Program-made: the position numbers and the translations under genes
DNA from: UBA5239 sp040394635
GTDB taxonomy: Bacteria > Verrucomicrobiota > Lentisphaeria > Victivallales > Victivallaceae
Reading direction: 5' to 3'
Assembly (NCBI GenBank): GCA_040394635.1
Contig: JBEBRW010000004.1
Location: forward strand, 62,001 to 126,000
DNA length: 64,000 nt
In this document: positions 58,240 through 64,000 of the stretch, one piece after another
How the letters are laid out: each line of letters starts with the position of its first letter
Numbering within the stretch: the stretch's first letter is position 1
The notes under the pieces: model-generated
Told to the model about the DNA's origin: nothing
The model's input: the letters and a program-made list of their open reading frames with translations, nothing else
The model's database searches: none

Positions 58240-59106
58240 ATGGAAAACCAGGAAAAACCGTATAATTTCAGCGATTGCACCGTGCAGCGGGTCATAAGCA
58301 GTCACTTGCCGCCCGCCGGAGAGCTTAAGAATGAGGACGATTTCACCCTTGAGCGGCATCTGCATCGTGAAATGCTTTATGTGGTGAAGGGGGAAAGCGA
58401 CGCAGTTTTAGACGGCAAGGTTTACCACCTGACGCCGGGGACACTGCTGCTGATCGACCGTTGGGAATCCCACAGTTATCTATACCGCAAGAGCGACCAC
58501 GATTTACTGCATCTCTGGTTTTACCTGAGCACGGATCATGAACTGAAGTTTTCCCTGATGCATATCGGGGCGCAAGGGGAATGCCGCGGTACCGGCTACA
58601 CCAATAAATTTCCCCGGGAATACGGTGTGATTCTCTCGAACCGCTGGGACCGGCTGAAAGGGCTGGAATCGCATGACGGGAAATCCGTCGATTATCTTTT
58701 CCGGTCGGCCGTGAACTTGCTGCTGGAGGAATTCACCGTACAGAATTTCAGTTTGATACCGCAGCCCCAGACCCGAAGTTCCGTCGACCTGGCCGAAACC
58801 ATCAGCAATTACATCACGCAGGCTAATGGGCGGAACTGTTCGCTGGAGCAACTGGAAAAAGTCACCGGGTTCAACCGTTTTTATCTGGCGCATGTTTTCC
58901 GTCAGAGCTCGGGTAAATCCATCGGGACGATGATCAACGAGCGCCGCGTGCAGTTTGCCGCCGAGGCTTATCACCGGGGTATGCCGCAGAAAAATATTGC
59001 GGTGGAATTGGGATTTTCATCGCCGGCTGCCTTCAGCAAATGGCAACGTGCCCACAAGGAGGCGATTGACACCATTTGCAGGCGGCTGCAGCTGCTCGAA
59101 AAATAA
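58240..59106 (+). CDS. AraC-family transcriptional regulator
   Basis: Cupin sensing part (about 25-140; ERHLHREMLYVVKGESDAVLDGKVYHLTPGTLLLIDRWESHSY, with His-x-His metal/sugar pattern) and AraC domain (about 190-285; CSLEQLEKVTGFNRFYLAHVFRQSSGKSIGTMINERRVQFAAEAYHRGMPQKNIAVELGFSSPAAFSKWQRAHK). The promoter spacing suggests leaderless translation. Its 3' end meets the convergent pseudopilin gene with a 1-bp gap, so it is not cotranscribed with it; it may still regulate the cassette at 62791-59108. Confidence 0.88.
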   Translation: MENQEKPYNFSDCTVQRVISSHLPPAGELKNEDDFTLERHLHREMLYVVKGESDAVLDGKVYHLTPGTLLLIDRWESHSYLYRKSDHDLLHLWFYLSTDHELKFSLMHIGAQGECRGTGYTNKFPREYGVILSNRWDRLKGLESHDGKSVDYLFRSAVNLLLEEFTVQNFSLIPQPQTRSSVDLAETISNYITQANGRNCSLEQLEKVTGFNRFYLAHVFRQSSGKSIGTMINERRVQFAAEAYHRGMPQKNIAVELGFSSPAAFSKWQRAHKEAIDTICRRLQLLEK

Positions 59107-59107
59107 A

Positions 59108-59836
59108 TCAGTTGAGTTCGTCGAAGATATAAGCGTAACGTCCGGGTGTAGTGATGACGTCGCTCAGCGCCTGGGTGGTCTTCTGGGTTTTGACATTGCC
59201 GCCGAGGTATGCGATATTGGCTGATTTCAGCATATGGTTGCCGAGGCCGGATGTAACCAGCTTCGGCATGACGTCTCCCCAGATCACAAATCCGGGGTTG
59301 TCGCGTCCCACCCGCGAGCGTCCGAACCGGCCACGGGAATCCCCCTGGATGTTCCAGTAAGAGGCGGACGCCGGGCTGCCACTGTCGCGGTTGGACCAGA
59401 TCCAGACGTAGCTCATGGTGATTTCCGGCACCGATGGCCAGGTAGCGTTGCAGTTGTTGGCATCGCTGGGGCACTTGAAGAGACTGTCCCGGAGTTCAGG
59501 GGTTATATCGTCTTTACTCTTTGCGCCACCGAGGTAACCGCCGGTGATCAGCAGATCGGGCTTGCTCGGCGACCGCTTGCCCACGCCGCCGAAATTGTTG
59601 CCGCCGTCCTCCAGTTTGCCTAAGGTGCAAATGACGCTGTAAGACAGCCAGTCGTTGTTGTCCGAGGCATACATATGGTCCGCCAGGATGATCTGTTTCA
59701 ATTTGGCAATACAGCTGGCTGAGCGTCCGCGTTCCCGGGCGGAGTTCAGCGCCGGCAGCAGCATGGCGGCAAGGATGGCGATGATCGCGATCACAACGAG
59801 GAGTTCAATGAGGGTGAAATTATGAGCTTTTTTCAT
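59108..59836 (-). CDS. Type II secretion-like pseudopilin, cassette member
   Basis: Starts MKKAHNFTLIELLVVIAIIAIL (cleavage before Phe7), then LAAMLLPALNSARERGRSASC. 242 aa, with GLGNHMLKSANIAYLGGNVKT as a variant tail in place of the H-x9-DG motif. Its leader codons are the closest match to those of the cut pseudogene at 6345-6419. Here the pseudopilin gene follows the secreted enzyme gene (21 bp) instead of preceding it. Confidence 0.88.
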   Translation of the reverse strand: MKKAHNFTLIELLVVIAIIAILAAMLLPALNSARERGRSASCIAKLKQIILADHMYASDNNDWLSYSVICTLGKLEDGGNNFGGVGKRSPSKPDLLITGGYLGGAKSKDDITPELRDSLFKCPSDANNCNATWPSVPEITMSYVWIWSNRDSGSPASASYWNIQGDSRGRFGRSRVGRDNPGFVIWGDVMPKLVTSGLGNHMLKSANIAYLGGNVKTQKTTQALSDVITTPGRYAYIFDELN

Positions 59837-59857
59837 GGTGTCATTTCCTTGATTCCG

Positions 59858-62791
59858 TTATTTTTTCTCGATCGTTACGATTTGATATTTGAAAACATCA
59901 GGTCTGATTTTTAGTTCGATTCCGGATGGGGTCCGGCTGAATTCCGGGCGGATCGGCATTGTGCGGCCCTTTGCATCCAACGCAGTAATTTCCTGAACGG
60001 ATTTCACATTTTTCAGGACCACGGTTTCAGTCTTTGCCGGATGTTGGGGAATGAATTCGATGCCATTGTCTTTCGGTCGCCACATGTAGGCGCCGGAGGC
60101 GGTCAGTGAGGGGAATTCCGTACGGGTGCCGCGGCCGTCGGCATAACAGTACAGCGCTGATTCCACGTAATCGACGCGGGGGGCCCCGGCGGAATACTCC
60201 AGTATTTTGCCGTTCAGGAGCGCGGCATAGCCGTTCGGCGGCAGCAGCAATTTGGCGCCGTTGAAATCGATGGTCCATGATTTTTCCTGGTGGCGGTTGA
60301 CCCAGGTTTCCAGGCCGTTGGCGTATTTGACGTATACCATATTGTTGGCGATGATGTCGCGCCGCACCGCGTCGGAGGTGTTGTACAGTACACCCCGGTC
60401 GTCGGCGTAACGGATCTCTGCCGCCGTCTGCCCGGAATAAAGTTCCTGCAGGGCCCGCATCATGAAGTAGCATTTGGCGAGGTTGCCGTGTTCCGGGAAC
60501 CACTCCGGCGGTCCCTGGATCATGGACGGCGCGCCGTCGCGGGGAATCAGGCTTCCCATGTTGCCGAAAATCACCGTCGAGGCAAGCCAGAAGTCGATGC
60601 TCCACGGTTTGCCGGCGGCCAGTTCATAACCAATGTCGTTTTGGCGTGTATGCAACTGCGAGAGCTGGAAGTTGACGATGATCGGATTGTCGGGGCGGTT
60701 GCTCTGGGCGTAGTTCATATCGGTATATCCGGCCCAGAAGTAATGCGCGGTGCCCTCACTCCAGACCGGTCCGTTGTAGAGTTTTCGGTTCACCTCGAGC
60801 AACAGCATGTAGCCATAGAGGACTTCGGTGAATTTGCCCGCACCCGGCACGCCGGCTTCGTAGTCGGTATGTCCCCACGGAGGAGTATTGGTGACTTCGT
60901 CCGAATAGATACCGTCCCAGCCGAATTTCTTCTGGAATCCCGGGATGAAATCGGCGGCATGCTGAATCTGCACATAAGGACGGGCCAGGTAGTTGTTGAA
61001 ATACCAGCGCTGATGCGGACGGTAAGCGTAGTCGAGCGCGATTTTGCTGATATCGTACTGGGGAGCCAGGCCGTGCAGCAACTGCTCGTCACCATAGATC
61101 CCCACCTTGTGGCCCAGGGCCTGGATACCCTTTATCATCTTGATCAAGGCTTCGTCGCCAAGCCCTTTGTAGGCTTCGTCGCTGCGCCCGAAACGGTTGC
61201 TTTCCAACGGTGTACGCATGACTTCACTGTGGTAGCGGACGAACATATCGTCCATACCGTAGGCCTTGAGTTTGGTCCAGAATACGACTTCCTCTTCCGC
61301 TGCTTCCGGGCTGGTCAGGATATTCGGGCGGCTGCAGTAGATGTAACGGGCGGTTTCCGTCATACGGGGGGATTTGGGGTTGGCGAGCGTGGGCAGTACT
61401 TCATCAAAATCATCCGAAACGGTGATGAAAATCCGGTCATATAGACAGTTGCGGGAACCGTCCGAGAGTTTCCGGTAATCACTGCCGCCGGTGATTCGGA
61501 CGTGATCAGCGTCGAGCCGGGTGGGACCCACGAAACGGCGCTGGTCGTTCCCGTCATCGAAGATGCCCGATGCATTTGATTTGTACCAATCCACAATGCC
61601 GGTCACAAATACGCCGTTGGCCGACATGACATAGGGAACGGCCCAGCGGTAATCCCAGAAGCTGACGGGAACCAGTTTGACCCCTGGCGTATTATCGGTG
61701 GTACCGAATTCGAAGCGTTCGATCATCGGTTCCTTGCTCGAAGCTGTGACGATGAGGCTTTTCTGCTTGATCGTGAAATCCATGGCGTAAGTGATGGACG
61801 CCTTGTCATTGCTGCGCTTCCAGACGGTTTTCAGCGTTTCGCCCTGCAGGTCGCACTGGATGAGTTCGGCCTTGACGCCGGGGCTGTCGGGCTTGATTGA
61901 GACGCCGTTCACGTCCGCTACCACTCCGCCGTTGCGGGTGACCTGGAACTCGGTTCCGTCGCCGAGGCGGATGACGAGGTCGCTCAGCGTCCCGGTTTGC
62001 GGGGTATAAAGATAGCTGACCTGTTTCTCGCCGTCTTTATAGGTGAATTCGTAAGCCTCCGCATTTTTACGGACCTGATGGGAAATGGCGGGGTTCTTGG
62101 CGGCGGGCAGGATGGTGTCGGGGGTGGTTGGCTGCGGATATTTGTCGCGCCAATGCACGGGGAGCTTCGACAGGTCTTTTTTCGCGATCGCGAATTCATC
62201 GAAATAGATGGCCTGACTGCGCCCGGCTTCCGCGCCGGGGGCCGGTTTGATGGTGATTTCCAGTTTCGTCAACTGCCATGGCGGCTTGCCGGAGGGGCGT
62301 TTGGCCGTGAGCGCCGTTCCCCAGAAGCTCGACCTGTGCCATTGATGCCCGCCGCCGACCACTTCGATCCTGCTCGAAACCTTGTCTGCGGAGATAAAAT
62401 TCGCCACAAAATAGCCGTGGAAAAGTGTCGGCCCGTTGACCCAGAATTCAATGTAATCGCTCTCCGGGAAAGTCAGCGGCGGATTCACCGCAAGATCAAT
62501 CTGTCCCGGCTGTTTCACATCGTCAATTGTAAACGACAGTTTGGCAACCTGATCTTCCCACAGCTGGTAATCGCCGGAGAGTTCCAGGCGGGCCCCGGAG
62601 ATATTTTCAGCCTTGACGATATTCCATTTACTTAAATCCTGGTCTTTTATCCGGATACTGGCGGGACGGCGTTCGATCTTGTTTTCAATGATTTCAATCG
62701 GTCTGGTCATCCACTGTGGTTTATCTCCGGCGGCGGCGGAAAAAATGAAACATGCTGTGAATGAAAGAATTATTATAAGCAATCTGAACAT
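59858..62791 (-). CDS. Large secreted glycosidase-like protein
   Basis: Signal peptide MFRLLIIILSFTACFIFSAAAG. An N-terminal sugar-binding-like sandwich (about 30-210; YIEFWVNGPTLFHGYFVANF) is followed by a beta-rich supersandwich (about 230-440) and a barrel (about 470-780). Candidate catalytic acids are in FGWDGIYSDEVTNTPPWG and YNGPVWSEGTAHYFW. The C-terminus is beta-rich. The general plan is like GH36/GH101/GH129-type enzymes acting on N-acetylgalactosamine or galactose linkages, but I cannot assign a family. No LacI/GntR regulator is attached; the convergent AraC may serve. Confidence 0.75.
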   Translation of the reverse strand: MFRLLIIILSFTACFIFSAAAGDKPQWMTRPIEIIENKIERRPASIRIKDQDLSKWNIVKAENISGARLELSGDYQLWEDQVAKLSFTIDDVKQPGQIDLAVNPPLTFPESDYIEFWVNGPTLFHGYFVANFISADKVSSRIEVVGGGHQWHRSSFWGTALTAKRPSGKPPWQLTKLEITIKPAPGAEAGRSQAIYFDEFAIAKKDLSKLPVHWRDKYPQPTTPDTILPAAKNPAISHQVRKNAEAYEFTYKDGEKQVSYLYTPQTGTLSDLVIRLGDGTEFQVTRNGGVVADVNGVSIKPDSPGVKAELIQCDLQGETLKTVWKRSNDKASITYAMDFTIKQKSLIVTASSKEPMIERFEFGTTDNTPGVKLVPVSFWDYRWAVPYVMSANGVFVTGIVDWYKSNASGIFDDGNDQRRFVGPTRLDADHVRITGGSDYRKLSDGSRNCLYDRIFITVSDDFDEVLPTLANPKSPRMTETARYIYCSRPNILTSPEAAEEEVVFWTKLKAYGMDDMFVRYHSEVMRTPLESNRFGRSDEAYKGLGDEALIKMIKGIQALGHKVGIYGDEQLLHGLAPQYDISKIALDYAYRPHQRWYFNNYLARPYVQIQHAADFIPGFQKKFGWDGIYSDEVTNTPPWGHTDYEAGVPGAGKFTEVLYGYMLLLEVNRKLYNGPVWSEGTAHYFWAGYTDMNYAQSNRPDNPIIVNFQLSQLHTRQNDIGYELAAGKPWSIDFWLASTVIFGNMGSLIPRDGAPSMIQGPPEWFPEHGNLAKCYFMMRALQELYSGQTAAEIRYADDRGVLYNTSDAVRRDIIANNMVYVKYANGLETWVNRHQEKSWTIDFNGAKLLLPPNGYAALLNGKILEYSAGAPRVDYVESALYCYADGRGTRTEFPSLTASGAYMWRPKDNGIEFIPQHPAKTETVVLKNVKSVQEITALDAKGRTMPIRPEFSRTPSGIELKIRPDVFKYQIVTIEKK

Positions 62792-62913
62792 AGTATTTTT
62801 CCTTTTCGTGTTATACGTTCACATATAAAATATATCTGATTTGATCAAAATATCCATTGTTGTATTTTGCGAAAAAATGTCCATTCTTGCTTTTTGTAGA
62901 TATTTTGAAACAA

Positions 62914-63026
62914 CAGTGAAAGTCCTCTATGGCGAACTCAGCGTATGTACAAGGAAGAAGCGCCCGATGGCTCGTTGTCAAGACCTTCAACCTCACGGGC
63001 ACATCGGTCTCAACGTTCCTGCATTT
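62914..63026 (+). pseudogene. nagB: Decayed, internally deleted nagB fragment
   Basis: The stretch 62914-62995 matches nagB 57460-57540 (landmarks CTCTATGGCGAACTCAGC, AAGGAAGAAG and GTCAAGACCTTCAACCTC) with a few substitutions and small indels that shift the frame. It then jumps to GGGCACATCGGTCTCAAC (62997-63014), which corresponds to nagB about 200 bp further on (DGHIGFN). Neither start nor full reading frame remains. It is a remnant with an internal deletion, not a gene. Confidence 0.8.
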
Positions 63027-63096
63027 TTTCCAATCAAAGTATTTGCATATGGGGAAAGCTCATATTATTTTACGGTAGATAGGAGGCAAGAGCAAT

Positions 63097-63558
63097 ATGT
63101 ATGTTCCTATTGAACGTGAGCGAATGACTCTGGCGCATATTGTCATGGCGGCAATGGTGGTGTTGCTGCTTATTCTGATTCCGGTTGCGATCTATCAGGG
63201 ATATCAGATTTATACCTGGCGGAAGCTGTATAACGCACCGACGCTTGAGGCCAATATCATCCAATACCTTCCGTGGCGGGAGCCGACGCATGCCATTTAC
63301 CAGTTTGTCATCGATGACGAAAAATATGCCGATCGTTTTGAATTGAGGCGTGGGCGGTGGAATTGGGGCGGTACGATCACCGTCGCCTATCTGCCGGAAA
63401 ATCCTGAAATACATACGCCGGCTTCGATGATCGACCTGAAGCTCGAGCCATATTATATCGGCATTGTCGCAGTATTGGTGCTGATTGCCGGTCTTCTGTG
63501 CGGTATCGTCTATTATTTTTTTGCCTTGCACAAGGGCAAAATCAAGTATCGCGATTGA
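63097..63558 (+). CDS. Two-helix membrane protein, DUF3592-like
   Basis: A 153-aa protein with two hydrophobic helices (about 12-35 and 118-142) around a soluble domain of about 80 residues. FELRRGRWNWGGTITVAYLPENPEIHTPASM resembles the DUF3592 pattern 'G-x-x-V-x-V-x-Y-x-P-x-x-P'. AGGAGG lies 11 nt before the ATG. Function of the family is unknown. It stands alone between a nagB relic and a terminator. Confidence 0.75.
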   Translation: MYVPIERERMTLAHIVMAAMVVLLLILIPVAIYQGYQIYTWRKLYNAPTLEANIIQYLPWREPTHAIYQFVIDDEKYADRFELRRGRWNWGGTITVAYLPENPEIHTPASMIDLKLEPYYIGIVAVLVLIAGLLCGIVYYFFALHKGKIKYRD

Positions 63559-63596
63559 TAGGGGGATCGAATCCTATTAATTCTCAATTTTCAATT

Positions 63597-63633
63597 CAAA
63601 AAAAATCCCGGCGGGGCGAACCCGGCCGGGATT
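63597..63633. terminator. Intrinsic terminator of oadB, bidirectional
   Basis: AATCCCGGC (63604-63612) pairs with GCCGGGATT (63625-63633). Eight A on the left give a U-tract for the minus-strand oadB transcript. On the plus side it closes the 63097-63558 gene. Confidence 0.88.
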
Positions 63634-63654
63634 GAATTTTGTCTGCGGATAGGT

Positions 63655-64000
63655 TTATCCGAGCGCCTGGAAGAGTACGCCCGCGGCTACCGCCGAACCG
63701 ATCACGCCGGCCACGTTCGGGCCCATCGCGTGCATCAGCAGGAAGTTGTGCGGATCATATTCCTGACCGACCTTGTTGGACACACGGGCGGCCATCGGCA
63801 CCGCCGACACACCGGCCGAACCGATCAACGGATTGATCTTATAGCCGGAGAGACGGCACATGACCTTGCCGAGGCATACGCCGCCGGCGGTACTCAGCGC
63901 AAAGGCGAAGCAGCCGAGAACCAGAATCCCGATCGTTTCCAGGTTCAGGAACTGGTCGGCGGAGAGCTTGGAGCCGACGCAGAGACCCAGGAAGATCGTT
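63655..64000 (-). CDS. oadB: Na+-translocating decarboxylase subunit beta, 5' part outside window
   Basis: The frame stays open to the window edge. The translated end includes IFLGLCVGSKLSADQFLNLETIGILVLGCFAFALSTAGGVCLGKVMCRLSGYKINPLIGSAGVSAVPMAARVSNKVGQEYDPHNFLLMHAMGPNVAGVIGSAVAAGVLFQALG-type sequence, cut here into blocks for recognition; SAVPMAARV and HAMGPNVAGVIGSA are diagnostic of OadB/GcdB/MmdB. This membrane subunit couples decarboxylation of a biotin-bound carboxyl group to Na+ export. Which substrate (oxaloacetate, methylmalonyl- or glutaconyl-CoA) cannot be told from it. The enzyme would power Na+ symporters such as that at 48-50 kb. Confidence 0.93.
   Translation of the reverse strand, partial: TIFLGLCVGSKLSADQFLNLETIGILVLGCFAFALSTAGGVCLGKVMCRLSGYKINPLIGSAGVSAVPMAARVSNKVGQEYDPHNFLLMHAMGPNVAGVIGSAVAAGVLFQALG

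Overview
The window looks like a chromosome segment from a gut-type member of the Lentisphaerota (Victivallis-like). This is inferred from gene content only: repeated pseudopilin genes with the FTLIELLVVIAIIAIL leader, GntR-headed regulators with LacI-type sensor domains, DUF4838, DUF4091 and family-10-like secreted glycosidases, FAD-dependent oxidoreductases of the PF12831 type, a sodium:solute symporter and a Na+-pumping decarboxylase subunit. No rRNA, tRNA or CRISPR array was seen.

Layout. 1-6.36 kb is the end of an integrative or conjugative-type element: a coiled-coil protein, a VirD4/TraG-type coupling ATPase, a degenerate tyrosine recombinase, an unknown protein, an excisionase-like HTH protein and an intact integrase. 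Its right edge appears to cut a pseudopilin gene after 18 codons (6345-6419). 6.4-8.1 kb holds the matching secondary-metabolism/glycosidase-like gene and a divergent AraC regulator. 8.1-11.2 kb is housekeeping (CDF transporter, holA, M42 peptidase). 11.4-16.4 kb is a cassette of regulator, pseudopilin, secreted protein and secreted DUF4838 protein. 16.5-18.3 kb carries arfB and a family-10-like glycosidase. 18.4-21.8 kb is a tandem family of four exported proteins built from one unrecognised domain, followed by a GDPD-like protein. 22.6-28 kb has two lipoproteins, two orphan regulators and a ZIP transporter. 28-39 kb holds two more regulator-pseudopilin-secreted-protein cassettes. 39.3-47.3 kb has a GH130-like gene, an ADP-ribosylglycohydrolase, AraC/PocR regulators and a second FAD oxidoreductase. 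47.6-53 kb has a sodium symporter with a tiny overlapping membrane protein, xseA, a site-2 protease and a Nif3/CutA-like protein. 53.4-58.1 kb is a LacI-controlled amino-sugar operon (nucleotidyltransferase, sugar 1-kinase, epimerase, NagB). 58.2-64 kb has an AraC regulator, another pseudopilin with a large secreted glycosidase-like protein, a decayed nagB fragment, a small membrane protein and the end of oadB.

How it fits together. Each cassette pairs a one-input sugar-type sensor with an exported glycosidase-like protein and its own pseudopilin. The operon at 53-58 kb would feed N-acetylhexosamines into UDP-sugar and fructose-6-phosphate pools. Together they suggest mucin or plant glycan foraging. 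The noncoding DNA is rich in unusual structure: 9-bp periodic GTCC-core repeats near gene ends, and 25-bp units whose hairpin arms covary.
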